The notes under the pieces were generated by a model. That model ran no database searches. It was not told the origin of the DNA and worked only from the letters and a program-made list of their open reading frames with translations. Both the position numbers and the translations under genes were made by a program. A stretch of 64,000 bases of DNA, taken from the NCBI GenBank assembly GCA_016926505.1, contig JAFGOM010000052.1, positions 36,361 through 100,360 on the forward strand. Direction: 5' to 3'. Source of the stretch: Methanospirillaceae archaeon. Lineage in GTDB: Archaea; Halobacteriota; Methanomicrobia; Methanomicrobiales; Methanospirillaceae. Positions 9,294-19,138 of this stretch are shown here, in pieces; within the stretch, counting starts at the first letter, position 1, and each line of letters begins with the position of its first letter.

Positions 9294-11110
9294 TCACCAC
9301 GAAATCGAGGGTATTTGTTGATGGTGCACTGATAGGTCTTACCGACAGTCCGAAGGAGCTGGTTGAGCGGATCCGTCTCATGCGCAGACAGGGTGCCATC
9401 TCAACCGAGGTGAACTGCTCGTACAAGGAGTTTAATGGTGATGTCATCATCCATACCGACAGGGGTCGTGCAAGAAGGCCGCTTATCGTATTATCAGATG
9501 GCAGACCACTCATATCAGATGATGATCTCGCGAAGTTAAAAATTGGTGAAATAGACTATACCTACCTGATTGCGAAAGGATACATCGAGTTTATCGATGC
9601 AGAGGAGGAGGAAGATCTGTACCTTGCCATCAATCCCGAAGATATCACTCCTGAACATACTCATCTTGAGATCGATCCCTCCCTTATTCTCGGACTTGGT
9701 GCAGCCCATGTTCCTTTCCCTGAGCATAATGCCAGTCCCCGTGTCACCATGGGAGCAGGAATGGTCAAACAGGCACTCGGCTTTGCTTCTGCAAATATGA
9801 AGCTGAGGCCTGATACCCGCGGTCACCAGTTACATTATGTCCAGAAACCACTCGTTCGCACCCAGACCTCAAAGGTCATCGGATCAGATGACCGGCCTGC
9901 AGGTCAGAACTTCGTGGTTGCCATCCTCAGTTATGAAGGATACAATATTGAAGATGCTCTCATCTTTAACAAGTCCTCGATTGAACGGGGTCTTGGCAGG
10001 TCACACTTTTACCGGACATATGAGGGAGAAGAACGCCGTTATCCGGGTGGTCAGCTTGACAGGATTGAGATACCTGACGAAGAGGTGACAGGGGCTCACG
10101 GAGCAGATTATTATGCCAATCTTGATGATGACGGGATAATCAATCCCGAGACCGTTGTCAGGGAGAAGGATGTCATCATCGGCAAGACCTCTCCGCCGCG
10201 TTTCCTTGAAGAACCGACCAGTGAACTCATCACGGTAGAGAAGAGGCGCGATACCTCGGTTACCATGCGCAGCAATGAACACGGGATTGTTGACACAGTC
10301 ATCCTTACCGAAGGGGAGAATAACTCAAAACTGGTCAAGGTCAGGACCCGTGATTTACGGATACCTGAAGTTGGTGACAAATTTGCATCACGTCACGGGC
10401 AGAAAGGTGTCATCGGACTCATCACTCCTGCAGTAGATATGCCCTTTACCGAGAGCGGCATGGTGCCGGATCTCGTGATAAATCCCCATGCTATCCCGTC
10501 ACGTATGACCATAGGTCATATGCTTGAGATGCTTGGTGGTAAGGTAGGATCCATGGAAGGGCGACGTATTGACAGTACCGCTTTTTCAGGAGAACGCGAG
10601 GAGTATCTCAGGGCATCCTTAAAACAGCACGGTTTTTCCCATACCGGACGTGAAGCTATGTGGGATGGAATAACCGGCCGCCGGTATGCAGCAGATATTT
10701 ACATGGGTGTTATTTACTACCAGAAACTCTACCACATGGTCTCGTCAAAGATGCATGCACGATCCCGCGGGCCTGTCCAGGTTCTTACCCGGCAGCCGAC
10801 CGAGGGGCGTGCCCGTGAAGGTGGTCTCCGGTTTGGTGAGATGGAACGTGATGTGATGATCGGGCACGGTGCTGCAATGGCCTTAAAGGAACGTCTCCTG
10901 GATGAGTCTGACAAGGTGTCAGAGTATGTCTGTGCCCGGTGCGGAATGGTCGCCATGCTTGATCGGAAGCTCAACTCAACACGGTGTCTGAACTGTGGCG
11001 GTGATACCGATATCTACCCGGTTGAGATGAGTTACGCATTCAAACTGTTACTTGATGAGATGAAGAGTATGACGATTGCACCCCGGATGTGCCTTGAGGA
11101 TGTTGTGTAA
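9290..11110 (+). CDS. rpoB1: DNA-directed RNA polymerase subunit B' (C-terminal half of B)
   Basis: The 606-residue product is the C-terminal half of Rpb2, carrying the hybrid-binding domain, wall and clamp. The highly conserved [15 protein letters not shown] is present near residue 363, and the C-terminal zinc site is [10 protein letters not shown] followed by CLNCGGD, then [15 protein letters not shown] as in other archaea. It overlaps rpoB'' by four bases and is followed 15 bases later by rpoA', so translation is probably coupled. Nothing about its length or motifs is unusual. Confidence 0.97.
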   Translation: MITTKSRVFVDGALIGLTDSPKELVERIRLMRRQGAISTEVNCSYKEFNGDVIIHTDRGRARRPLIVLSDGRPLISDDDLAKLKIGEIDYTYLIAKGYIEFIDAEEEEDLYLAINPEDITPEHTHLEIDPSLILGLGAAHVPFPEHNASPRVTMGAGMVKQALGFASANMKLRPDTRGHQLHYVQKPLVRTQTSKVIGSDDRPAGQNFVVAILSYEGYNIEDALIFNKSSIERGLGRSHFYRTYEGEERRYPGGQLDRIEIPDEEVTGAHGADYYANLDDDGIINPETVVREKDVIIGKTSPPRFLEEPTSELITVEKRRDTSVTMRSNEHGIVDTVILTEGENNSKLVKVRTRDLRIPEVGDKFASRHGQKGVIGLITPAVDMPFTESGMVPDLVINPHAIPSRMTIGHMLEMLGGKVGSMEGRRIDSTAFSGEREEYLRASLKQHGFSHTGREAMWDGITGRRYAADIYMGVIYYQKLYHMVSSKMHARSRGPVQVLTRQPTEGRAREGGLRFGEMERDVMIGHGAAMALKERLLDESDKVSEYVCARCGMVAMLDRKLNSTRCLNCGGDTDIYPVEMSYAFKLLLDEMKSMTIAPRMCLEDVV

Positions 11111-11125
11111 GGAGCGTGAGTAGAT

Positions 11126-13786
11126 ATGCCAAGCCCAAAGAGAATTGGAAAAATAGATTTTGGCCTGCTCTCCCCGAAAGAGATTCGCCAGATGAGTGTC
11201 AGGAAGATCATCTGGGCAGATACCTACGATGATGATGGATTTCCGTATCCCCAGGGTCTGATGGATCTCCATCTTGGAGTTATCGATCCGGGTTTACGGT
11301 GTAAGACCTGTTCCCAGAAGTCAGGGGAATGTCCTGGTCATTTCGGACATATCGAACTGGCAAAACCGGTCATTCATGTCGGGTATACCCGGCTTATCAG
11401 AAAACTGCTGCGTGTGACCTGTCGTGAGTGTGGGAGGCTCCTGCTCTCTTCTGATGAGATAGAAAAGATCATCGGCACCGATATATCTGCAACAGGGGAT
11501 TCATTAACTGAGAAAGATATTAAAAAAGAGCGAATCTGTCCGCATTGTGGTGAGCAGCAGTTAAAGATTAACTTCGAGAAACCGACGACCTTTGCCGAGA
11601 TTGCAACCGATGAACGGGGAAAGAAGGTTGAGAATAAACTGACTCCTGCAGACATCAGGGCACGTCTCGAGAAGATACCTGACGAGGATCTCCGTCATCT
11701 TGGTATTGATCCCGTGGTTGCACGTCCGGAATGGACTGTTCTCACGGTTTTACCCGTTCCTCCGGTTACCATGCGTCCGTCAATCATCCTAGAGAACGGT
11801 CAGCGTTCTGAGGATGATCTGACCCATAAACTTGTTGATATTATCAGGATAAATCAGCGGTTTAAAGAGAATCAGGATGCAGGAGCACCTCAGCTCATCA
11901 TAGAAGATCTCTGGGAACTGCTCCAGTACCACGTAACAACGTACCATGATAACGAGGTGGCAGGATGTCCGCCCGCACGTCACCGGAGTGGACGGCCCTT
12001 AAAAACCCTGTCCCAGCGGTTGAAAGGAAAAGACGGCAGGTTCAGGGGCAGTTTATCAGGGAAACGTGTCAACTTTTCATCCCGTACGGTAATCTCTCCT
12101 AACCCCAATCTCTCTATCATCGAGGTTGGAATCCCCTTACGGATTGCAAACGAGATGACGATACCCATCAGGGTGACCCAGTTTAACATCGAGGAATTAC
12201 GGGAGATCGTCAGGAATGGTCCTGACCGGGAAGATGTACGGGATCCCTGCGGTGCCAACTATGCCATTCGTCCTGATAAGCGCAGGGTACGACTCACGAA
12301 AGGTGCTACCTCGGAGGATGGAAACCTTGAGTTTATCGCCGAACAGATGGAACCCGGCTGGACAATCGAACGCCACCTGCGGGATGGGGATATTGTGCTC
12401 TTTAACCGTCAGCCTTCGCTGCACCGGATGAGTATCATGGCTCACCGTGTCAAGGTGATGGATGGCAAGACATTCCGGTTAAATCCTGCGGTATGTCCTC
12501 CTTATAACGCAGATTTTGATGGTGACGAGATGAATCTGCATATTCCCCAGACCGAGGAGGCACGGGCTGAGGCATTTCTTCTCGCATCAGTCCAGGAGAA
12601 TATTCTCTCACCCCGGTTTGGAGGTCCGATCATTGGTGGTATCCATGATCATATATCAGGGATCTTCATGCTCACCCATACCCGCCGGTGGTTTAACAAG
12701 GGTGACGCAATCAGCATGCTGCAGAATTGTGACATAAAACGGATGGGAGAGCCTGATAAGATCGAAGATGATGTTCCGTACTGGACAAACAAGCAGATAT
12801 TCTCTCATATTCTCCCACCAACCCTTAACATGGTATTCCAGGCATCGTCATGTGAGAACTGTGATCAATGCTTACGTGAGAACTGTGACAGGGATGCCTA
12901 TGTCAGGATAGTCGATGGAGAACTGCTCTGTGGTACCATCGATAAAAAAGCCATTGGTGCATTTGATGGTGCAATTGTACATCGGATTATCAGGCAGTAC
13001 GGCTATGCACGGGCAGTGCAGTTCATCGATGACGTTACGAGACTCTCAATCCGGGCCATCATGTATGATGGATTTACCTTTGCCATTGATGATGAAGATC
13101 TCTCAAAGAGTGATTACGGGCAGATCCGGGAGGTTCTTGAACGTGCAACTCATGACGTGGGACGCCGGATTCAGATATACGAGGACGGACAGCTCGAACC
13201 GATGCCGGGAAGAACAGAGGAGGAGACACTTGAGATGCAGATCATGCAGGTTCTCGGGAAAGCCCGTGATAATACCGGAGAGATTGCAGGGAGACATCTT
13301 GGTCTCTCTAACAGTGCTGTTGTCATGGCAGTATCAGGAGCCCGGGGTTCAATGCTGAACCTGACACAGATGGCAGGTTGTGTCGGCCAGCAGGCAGTTC
13401 GTGGTGAGCGTATCATGCGTGGATACGAAGACCGGACTCTCCCTCACTTTAAGAAGGGAAACCGGGGAGCAGAAGGGCATGGGTTTGTCAAGAATAGTTA
13501 CAAATCCGGTTTAAATCCGACTGAATTCTTTTTCCATGCGATTGGAGGTCGTGAAGGTCTTGTTGATACCGCAGTCAGGACCAGCCAGAGCGGGTACCTG
13601 CAGCGGAGGATGATAAATGCACTTCAGGATCTTAAAGTGGCGTATGACGGGACTGTCAGGACCACGGGTGGCCGGATTATCCAGTTCAATTACGGAGAAG
13701 ACTCAACCGATCCGATGAAGAGCAGTTTCGGACAACCGGTGGATGTTAAGGGCATCGTTGAGAATATTCTCAAGGAGGCGGTCTGA
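11126..13786 (+). CDS. rpoA1: DNA-directed RNA polymerase subunit A'
   Basis: The 886-residue subunit contains the catalytic Mg-binding loop NADFDGDEMNLH (around residues 461-472), the N-terminal zinc ligands CKTCSQKSGECPGHFGH, and the bridge-helix region GGREGLVDTAVRTSQSGYLQRRM near the C-terminus. A second cysteine cluster, CENCDQCLRENC, lies near residue 575. It forms most of the clamp and active site together with A''. The next gene starts immediately after its stop codon (13787), the usual A'/A'' junction. GGAGCGTGAG lies upstream of the ATG. Confidence 0.97.
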   Translation: MPSPKRIGKIDFGLLSPKEIRQMSVRKIIWADTYDDDGFPYPQGLMDLHLGVIDPGLRCKTCSQKSGECPGHFGHIELAKPVIHVGYTRLIRKLLRVTCRECGRLLLSSDEIEKIIGTDISATGDSLTEKDIKKERICPHCGEQQLKINFEKPTTFAEIATDERGKKVENKLTPADIRARLEKIPDEDLRHLGIDPVVARPEWTVLTVLPVPPVTMRPSIILENGQRSEDDLTHKLVDIIRINQRFKENQDAGAPQLIIEDLWELLQYHVTTYHDNEVAGCPPARHRSGRPLKTLSQRLKGKDGRFRGSLSGKRVNFSSRTVISPNPNLSIIEVGIPLRIANEMTIPIRVTQFNIEELREIVRNGPDREDVRDPCGANYAIRPDKRRVRLTKGATSEDGNLEFIAEQMEPGWTIERHLRDGDIVLFNRQPSLHRMSIMAHRVKVMDGKTFRLNPAVCPPYNADFDGDEMNLHIPQTEEARAEAFLLASVQENILSPRFGGPIIGGIHDHISGIFMLTHTRRWFNKGDAISMLQNCDIKRMGEPDKIEDDVPYWTNKQIFSHILPPTLNMVFQASSCENCDQCLRENCDRDAYVRIVDGELLCGTIDKKAIGAFDGAIVHRIIRQYGYARAVQFIDDVTRLSIRAIMYDGFTFAIDDEDLSKSDYGQIREVLERATHDVGRRIQIYEDGQLEPMPGRTEEETLEMQIMQVLGKARDNTGEIAGRHLGLSNSAVVMAVSGARGSMLNLTQMAGCVGQQAVRGERIMRGYEDRTLPHFKKGNRGAEGHGFVKNSYKSGLNPTEFFFHAIGGREGLVDTAVRTSQSGYLQRRMINALQDLKVAYDGTVRTTGGRIIQFNYGEDSTDPMKSSFGQPVDVKGIVENILKEAV

Positions 13787-15769
13787 ATGGCAAAAGAACT
13801 TACCACGAACCATGCCTTCGCGATAGAAGTCCTTTTGTATTTCTCTGATCGGAAGATAACAAAAAAATTTCCTGACGATGTCCCTGATGAGATTCGTGAA
13901 TGTCTTCTGACGATGTATGAGGACCAGAAGAAGGTGGAAGACCCTGATTTTATCCTCGACGATGCAGGATTTACCGCAGAGATGGACAACCTCGTCTCAT
14001 CAGGCCAGTTTTCAGACTGGCTTGAGGAAGTATTCCGTCCCCTTGCAGAAGAGGTGATAGCAGAAGATGCAGAGAAGTCAGAGACTGATAAGACCGTCCC
14101 GGTTTCCTCTCCTATCATCCCGGTTACCAAACCCTTTGTTCCTGATAAAAAATCACAGGAAATACGCGATTTTTTTGCAATTCATCAGATTAATGGGGCT
14201 GAAATTCCGGAACTTCCCGCTAAAATCGAGAAAATTCTGAAAGATAAGGTGCGTGACATCAAAAAGGAAGAAAATCCTGCTTTCAGACTGACCCAGAAAC
14301 AGTTCCTGATGTACCTCACTGAAGTTACAGAAACAGTGGGATTCGAAGCATGGCTCTGTAAAACTTTCCCTCTCTCTGATAATGAATCCGAGTATGCACA
14401 TGATGAGGGAAGTTCGAAAATTCTCTATTCCGAATCACAGGTACCCCTTCCGGAATGGGTTAGTATTGATAGATTTAACCTGTTGGAGCGGTTTAACCGG
14501 GATAAATTCAGGTGGCTGATGCGGGATCATGCCCGGGTATTAGAAGAACTCTCTTCTGATCCGGCGGTCATATCCCGAATTCATGACCGTATCTTTTCAC
14601 TGATAGAAAAAGACCTGCCTCACCAGACTAATACCGATCTCGCAACCATCATCCTTAACCGTGAACTTGAAGGACTAACTGATCCCTCCCGGGTGATCAC
14701 CGATGAGCAGGTAGAACAGATACTAAACCAGATGATCAGGGAGTACGAGCACACCCGGATTGAACCCTGTGAAGCCGTCGGTATTATTGCAGCCCAGTCA
14801 ATAGGAGAACCCGGTACCCAGATGACGATGCGGACATTCCATTATGCCGGTGTGGCCGAGATCAACGTTACCTTAGGTCTGCCCCGTCTTATCGAGATCA
14901 TGGATGCAAGGAAAGAACCCTCAACGCCTACCATGACCATCTACTTACGAAGTGGATACGCGACAGATCGTGACAAAGCCCGTGAAGTATCGTGGTATAT
15001 CGAAGCAGCCAAGCTCCTGGAGTTTGGTGATATCACGACAGATATGGCAAACATGCAGATCGTTGTCACTTTAAACAAGCAGGTCTGTGATAAACGCAAG
15101 ATATCTGTCGCAGATATTCTTGAAGCAGCACCACGCAAAATCAAGGATCGTCGTCACTATCGTGATTTTGAGTGTGAGATCGATGAAACTATCCCGAAAA
15201 TGACCTTCATCCCCAAGGACCGGGAGAGTTACCAGAACCTGTTTCAGTTAAAGGAACATGTGCGAAATGTCATCGTGCAGGGAATTGATGATATCGAACG
15301 TGTTGTTGTGCGAAAAGAGAACGGCGAATATATCCTCTATACCGAAGGATCAAACCTAAAGGATGTCTTTGCCGTAAACGGGGTTGATACAACCCGCACG
15401 CGGACAAACAATATAAACGAGATATCACACGTTCTTGGGATAGAAGCTGCCCGTAATGCAATTATCTTTGAAGCTATCGCAACCCTGCAGGAGCAGGGTA
15501 TCATGGTTGATGTCAGGCATATCATGCTTGTGGCAGATATGATGTGCATGGAAGGGGAGGTCAAACAGATCGGCAGACATGGTATTGCAGGAGAGAAAGA
15601 GAGTGTCCTTTCACGGGCAGCATTTGAGGTCACGGTCAACCATCTGCTGGATGCAGCTGTTGCGCACGAATCAGATATTCTCTGTGGTGTGACCGAGAAT
15701 GTGATTGTCGGCCAGCCGATTCAGCTCGGGACTGGAGATGTTAAATTAGTTGTAAGACATACCTCATAG
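13787..15769 (+). CDS. rpoA2: DNA-directed RNA polymerase subunit A'' with a large duplicated N-terminal extension
   Basis: The C-terminal ~390 residues are a normal A'' subunit: [20 protein letters not shown] begins at residue 326, followed by [26 protein letters not shown], the trigger-loop/cleft region, and ending with GTGDVKLVV. Archaeal A'' is usually about 380-400 residues with this motif near residue 50-70; here the protein has 660 residues, so roughly 260 are extra. The extension contains two copies of one module (residues about 13-86 and 124-196) aligned at a constant offset of 111 residues, joined by a Ser/Pro/Val-rich linker (about 98-120). ATG 13787 directly follows the A' stop and is preceded by AAGGAGG. 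The frame is continuous, so this is a true fusion in the sequence as given. The role of the extension is unknown. Confidence 0.95.
   Translation: MAKELTTNHAFAIEVLLYFSDRKITKKFPDDVPDEIRECLLTMYEDQKKVEDPDFILDDAGFTAEMDNLVSSGQFSDWLEEVFRPLAEEVIAEDAEKSETDKTVPVSSPIIPVTKPFVPDKKSQEIRDFFAIHQINGAEIPELPAKIEKILKDKVRDIKKEENPAFRLTQKQFLMYLTEVTETVGFEAWLCKTFPLSDNESEYAHDEGSSKILYSESQVPLPEWVSIDRFNLLERFNRDKFRWLMRDHARVLEELSSDPAVISRIHDRIFSLIEKDLPHQTNTDLATIILNRELEGLTDPSRVITDEQVEQILNQMIREYEHTRIEPCEAVGIIAAQSIGEPGTQMTMRTFHYAGVAEINVTLGLPRLIEIMDARKEPSTPTMTIYLRSGYATDRDKAREVSWYIEAAKLLEFGDITTDMANMQIVVTLNKQVCDKRKISVADILEAAPRKIKDRRHYRDFECEIDETIPKMTFIPKDRESYQNLFQLKEHVRNVIVQGIDDIERVVVRKENGEYILYTEGSNLKDVFAVNGVDTTRTRTNNINEISHVLGIEAARNAIIFEAIATLQEQGIMVDVRHIMLVADMMCMEGEVKQIGRHGIAGEKESVLSRAAFEVTVNHLLDAAVAHESDILCGVTENVIVGQPIQLGTGDVKLVVRHTS
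13823..14374 (+). repeat. Tandem protein module duplicated inside the rpoA'' N-terminal extension
   Basis: Residues 13-86 (13823-14044) and 124-196 (14156-14374) of A'' match at a fixed offset of 111. Identical pairs include E14/E125, F19/F130, I24/I135, P33/P144, I36/I147, L40/L151, P53/P164, F55/F166, L57/L168, F62/F173, F75/F186, W78/W189, L79/L190 and F83/F194. No gap is needed between P33 and F83. The DNA of the two copies is diverged, so the duplication is old. Confidence 0.85.
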
Positions 15770-15780
15770 GAAGAATTGAT

Positions 15781-16068
15781 ATGGATTTTAATACGTCGCT
15801 CAGGCGAGCAATAAAGACCGGAAACGTTATTCTCGGACAGAATGAGACCGCTGTCTGTATCGAAGAGAAGAAGGCAAAACTTGTAGTGATGGCTGAAAAC
15901 TGCCCTTCCGCATTCCGGAAAAAGGTAGAAGAAAGAGAGGATACTTCCCTTTATATTTATGAAGGCTCAAGTGTTCAGCTCGGTCGTGCCTGCGGTAAAC
16001 CGTTTATGGTAAGTGCCCTTGCCATTGTCGAGCCGGGAGAATCAGATATTCTCTCTCTTTCCAGGTAG
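15781..16068 (+). CDS. rpl30e: Ribosomal protein eL30
   Basis: The 95-residue protein is the archaeal/eukaryotic large-subunit protein L30e, of the L7Ae-like RNA-binding fold. Typical features are TGNVILGQNET near the start, KLVVMAENCP in the first half, and QLGRACGKPFMVSALAI near the end. Its place between rpoA'' and nusA is the standard archaeal arrangement. The ATG follows 11 bases after the rpoA'' stop, with AGGAAG in the spacer as ribosome-binding site. Confidence 0.96.
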   Translation: MDFNTSLRRAIKTGNVILGQNETAVCIEEKKAKLVVMAENCPSAFRKKVEEREDTSLYIYEGSSVQLGRACGKPFMVSALAIVEPGESDILSLSR

Positions 16069-16076
16069 GTCGGGAT

Positions 16077-16505
16077 ATGGGGGTTGTTCTCACTGAAGAG
16101 AGCATGGCTCGTATTGCCCAGTTTGAGAAACTGACCGGTGCGGGAAGCAGAGACTGCGTCATGGATAATGAACATGAGCGGCTGATATTTGTTGTAAACA
16201 CCGGGGAGATGGGATTTGCAATCGGAAAAAAAGGTGTCAACATCAAAAAAGCAGCAGATGCCTTTGGTAAGGAAGTCCAGGTGGTTGAGTACTCAGACGA
16301 TCCGGCACAGTTTTTACGGAACTGTTTTCATCCTGCAAAGATCAGGGAGATTCAGTTTACCGATGTAGATGATGGAAAAATTGCTCATGTCATGGTCATG
16401 GACGATGACCGTGGTATCGCCATCGGAAAATCAGGGCGCAATATTAACCGGGCTAAAGAATTAGCCCGCAGACAGCATCAGATCGTCAATGTAATCCTTG
16501 AGTAA
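16077..16505 (+). CDS. nusA: Archaeal NusA-like transcription factor (two KH domains)
   Basis: At 142 residues this is the short archaeal NusA, consisting only of the two KH RNA-binding domains and lacking the bacterial N-terminal and S1 domains. The KH GxxG loops are seen at GFAIGKKGVNIKKA and GIAIGKSGRNINRAKELA. It is thought to bind nascent RNA and influence pausing or termination. It ends the operon; a T-rich stretch follows. In many archaea rps12, rps7 and elongation factor genes come next, but here they do not. Confidence 0.94.
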   Translation: MGVVLTEESMARIAQFEKLTGAGSRDCVMDNEHERLIFVVNTGEMGFAIGKKGVNIKKAADAFGKEVQVVEYSDDPAQFLRNCFHPAKIREIQFTDVDDGKIAHVMVMDDDRGIAIGKSGRNINRAKELARRQHQIVNVILE

Positions 16506-16520
16506 CAGATTATTCGTATA

Positions 16521-16539
16521 TCTTCTTTTTTCTTTTTTT
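16521..16539 (+). terminator. T-tract, likely end of the rpo operon transcript
   Basis: A run of thymines (TCTTCTTTTTTCTTTTTTT) begins 16 bases after the nusA stop and precedes an independent promoter. Archaeal intrinsic termination uses such U-rich tracts without needing a hairpin. Confidence 0.55.
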
Positions 16540-16584
16540 AAAGAGAACTATCCTGCGTAACAATTCGCAGGAATGCAGGCCATA

Positions 16585-16594
16585 CTTATATATT
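16585..16594 (+). promoter_or_regulatory. TATA box for the duplicated secreted protein gene
   Basis: CTTATATATT lies centred about 27 bases upstream of the ATG at 16617. With normal archaeal spacing transcription would start almost at the ATG, so the mRNA is probably leaderless or nearly so; no ribosome-binding site is visible. Confidence 0.55.
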
Positions 16595-16616
16595 GTCTGA
16601 AGAAAGATAGTCTCTT

Positions 16617-17366
16617 ATGACCATTACAAAGCGGTATACCGTACTCATCGGGGTGATTCTGTTCGTTCTCTTATTCGTTTCCCTCGTTTCTGCCTGTGAT
16701 TCTGTTGCGCAACCTGAAAAAGAGAAGGAAGTAGCTGTTCAGATAAACCAGATGGGCAAGGATTACACCTTTATCTTTCGTGGTGGCGCAGGTCAGTCAC
16801 AGGTGAAGGATATAACCGTGGAGGTGATAGCCCCGGACGGAACAAAACAGACCGGAACTCTCTCTCCGGACCGGGTCGGTAATGAGGTAACGATCACCGG
16901 TACCGGGTGCGGGGACCGGGTTTTAGTCACCGTTACGTATATGAACGGGTATTATTATGTTATCTATGATGATCTCATGGATGTAATCAGCGGTTTTTGT
17001 GATACCCCGTACTATGTTGCACAAAATCCCTGTGAGGGTACATCAGAATCATCTTATATGCAACCGGGAGGAGTTGCTGTCATCCCTGATGACCGGAGTG
17101 TAATAATCCAGGCAAACCCGAATTTAAACGAACTTGAAGTTCAGTTTCGCGGAGGATTCGGGCAGAATATACTCTCGTATATCGAGGTTGAATTTATCGA
17201 GCCTGACGGAACCCATGAAGTGAAAGAGCTGAGTAATGCATCAGGTGATGAGGTAACCTTTACCTCTACCCAGTGTATCGGAAGGCTTGTTGCAACAGCA
17301 TACTTCATGGATGGGATGTCATACCGTTTCTACGACAGTCTCATCAGATTTTTAGGCAGATATTAG
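16617..17366 (+). CDS. Predicted exported protein with two copies of a beta-rich domain
   Basis: I do not recognise a family for this 249-residue protein. Residues 1-27 form a signal peptide or membrane anchor (hydrophobic VLIGVILFVLLFVSLVSAC). The rest is two related domains: residues ~38-122 and ~160-246 share FRGG-GQ, then V-E-V/F-I-PDGT, then G-EVT-T-T-C, then R-LV-a-YM-G--Y-iYD. The two halves are joined by a linker with CDTPYYVAQNPCEG. The pattern suggests an Ig-like or beta-sandwich tandem repeat displayed outside the cell. It is flanked by the nusA terminator and tRNA-Arg, and appears monocistronic. Confidence 0.8.
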   Translation: MTITKRYTVLIGVILFVLLFVSLVSACDSVAQPEKEKEVAVQINQMGKDYTFIFRGGAGQSQVKDITVEVIAPDGTKQTGTLSPDRVGNEVTITGTGCGDRVLVTVTYMNGYYYVIYDDLMDVISGFCDTPYYVAQNPCEGTSESSYMQPGGVAVIPDDRSVIIQANPNLNELEVQFRGGFGQNILSYIEVEFIEPDGTHEVKELSNASGDEVTFTSTQCIGRLVATAYFMDGMSYRFYDSLIRFLGRY

Positions 17367-17433
17367 GATTTTTTACCATCTTTCTCTTTTATCGGTCAGA
17401 CGATTCCGGGATTATCCGGAAAAAAAAGAAGAG

Positions 17434-17508
17434 CGGACCTGAGGGGATTCGAACCCCCGACATTCGGGTTAGAAGCCCGACGCTCTATCCTGGCTAAGCC
17501 ACAGATCC
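17434..17508 (-). tRNA. tRNA-Arg (anticodon TCT)
   Basis: On the minus strand the acceptor strands GGATCTG/CAGGTCC pair. The anticodon arm is TCGGG-CTTCTAA-CCCGA, giving anticodon TCT. The T-loop TTCGAAT lies between GGGGG and CCCCT. No CCA is encoded. It is oriented opposite to the secreted-protein gene and 64 bases from the DUF473 gene. Confidence 0.94.
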
Positions 17509-17572
17509 ATCGCCTTTATAGTGTACTCATCAAAGGAAATGAATATTTGGGTTTTCCATGATGGGGTAACAA

Positions 17573-17974
17573 TTATTTTGCCCGGAATCGCACCGGACGC
17601 ACAACCTCAACCCTTCTCGGGGTGATTAACGTACACTCAAGGATCGCTTTTATTGTTGAATCTCCGATATATTTTGCCTTTATCCGGGCGAATGTCTGTT
17701 CCCGTTCGATGACATACATTCCATGGGCAACATCCACAGACTGCTTGATATTTATCGATGATGCTATCAGTTCAAGGATGATTCCTGTGTCACCCGGGTT
17801 TAAGTCTTCACAGTTCTCAGAGGTCATAAAGATCGACTCCCCTGGTTTTACACCTGCAACCGAGATGATATTATGTGCACTGTTCAGCTCGATCGTCCTT
17901 GGGATTCCTTTTTTCAGTTCCCTGATAACATGAGCTGAGATTCCGGTAAGTATTACGCATTCCATTTTTCTCAC
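17573..17974 (-). CDS. DUF473-family protein (methanogen-conserved, function unknown)
   Basis: The 133-residue protein matches my memory of DUF473, a small soluble family found in methanogens and relatives, with the N-terminal VILTGISAHVIRELK and RTIELNSAHN. It has no membrane segment or catalytic motif I can name. The likely start is GTG at 17972-17974, which overlaps the stop of the PAC2 gene by four bases (GTGA), so the two are translationally coupled. An internal ATG three codons later is an alternative. The DUF assignment is by eye and not certain. Confidence 0.75.
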   Translation of the reverse strand: MRKMECVILTGISAHVIRELKKGIPRTIELNSAHNIISVAGVKPGESIFMTSENCEDLNPGDTGIILELIASSINIKQSVDVAHGMYVIEREQTFARIKAKYIGDSTIKAILECTLITPRRVEVVRPVRFRAK

Positions 17975-18705
17975 CCGTACATGGGAAGATTCTCCCGTTT
18001 CATGATCGTATCCTCTTCTGCACTTTCAATTTCAGCAGCCAGCTGATGCATTGATGATTCTATCTCTTCTGCCTGTTCATACAGGGGTTCGAGGTCGATC
18101 CCAAGAGAGAAGAGTTTATTGACCAGGTCAACGATAGAGGCAGCAGCACGGGGATCCGGTGCATTTATTGTCTCTCCCATCAGACCGAGGGCCGGTATTC
18201 CCCGGGTTTTACACTCAATGAGAATGCTTGCGGCAATACCTGATATACTCCCGATAGGAAGAACAAATGCCATGTCACCAATCTTTTCAAGCATCTCTGT
18301 AGTTGTTGCAACACAGAAGAGGCGTTTCTCATTCTCATTGGTAATAAGTCCGGCAAGGTTTATGACAGCACTGACCTCAAAAGGCTGGATCCAGTCAATG
18401 ATTGCATCAGCAACCTCGTAGCAAATTGAAGGAGGGACAGGAATATCGGCAAGAATAGCAATTAGTCCTTCCCGTTCATAAATCCGTACCGGGATATTTA
18501 TTATCCCGTTCCCCATCATGGCCATAGGTGGAAAGAACCTGCTTGTTATCCATCCGATCTCAGCAAATTCCAGTTGATCTATCAGATATGCGAGAGCGAT
18601 GCTGCCAACAAGTCCGCTTCCGGGAAACCCGATGATAACATGAGGATTTTTCTCTTTTGGTGGGGAGGCATGGATGATAACATCGGTCCTTTTCTCATCT
18701 GTCAT
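17971..18705 (-). CDS. PAC2-family protein (proteasome-assembly-chaperone-like)
   Basis: The 244-residue protein carries the PAC2 domain signature near the N-terminus, HVIIGFPGSGLVGSIALAYLIDQL (split here across the GSGLVG core), and a C-terminal acidic helix (QAEEIESSMHQLAAEIESAEED). Eukaryotic PAC2 proteins help assemble the 20S proteasome; archaeal members are widespread but their role is not settled. It is the first gene of a two-gene unit with DUF473 downstream. Confidence 0.88.
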   Translation of the reverse strand: MTDEKRTDVIIHASPPKEKNPHVIIGFPGSGLVGSIALAYLIDQLEFAEIGWITSRFFPPMAMMGNGIINIPVRIYEREGLIAILADIPVPPSICYEVADAIIDWIQPFEVSAVINLAGLITNENEKRLFCVATTTEMLEKIGDMAFVLPIGSISGIAASILIECKTRGIPALGLMGETINAPDPRAAASIVDLVNKLFSLGIDLEPLYEQAEEIESSMHQLAAEIESAEEDTIMKRENLPMYG

Positions 18706-19138
18706 TCATAACAGTATTGTCATCCTCGGAAAAAGGGTTATCTCTTCTGAATTTTCCTGCCGGATACCAATTTTATTCCGCGTTTTTTTCTTCTTTCTTT
18801 GGAATCTGTCAGGTTGAATGCCGGTATCTGTCCTGGTTACGGTTTCCCTGTCTTTTACGTACGCCTGTTTATTCCGGTTTTTCGCATACGAATCGGAAAG
18901 GATGCCTGCAGATCCACATTTTTCAGACTCGCTGTCTTATCCCCGCACTGAAACCGGTTTGCACTGCTCCATTGGATTATTAAGAGACAAATTACAACAC
19001 TATGTGCAGTTATGCAGGTCTGGTCAATACCGGATACATCGCCCTGTTATTCACCGGGATTGTGTAAAACATGTACCATCTTCGTCCAGGACCTGCCGGT
19101 ACGGTAATTCCCTGATGCAGAGATACAGGAGAGATACG
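18706..19138. other. Intergenic region upstream of the DUF5611 gene
   Basis: This ~430-base stretch separates divergent genes. One frame continuous with the DUF5611 gene is open from 18818, but its translation (rich in C, H, R and S) looks non-coding and a strong ribosome-binding site favours the later ATG. T-rich stretches near 18780-18800 may belong to the promoter or leader. I see no RNA gene. Confidence 0.5.

Noticed and set aside
18818..19138. N-terminal extension of the DUF5611-like protein
   Set aside because: The frame is open but its translation is non-protein-like, and AGGAGA directly before ATG 19139 marks the true start.
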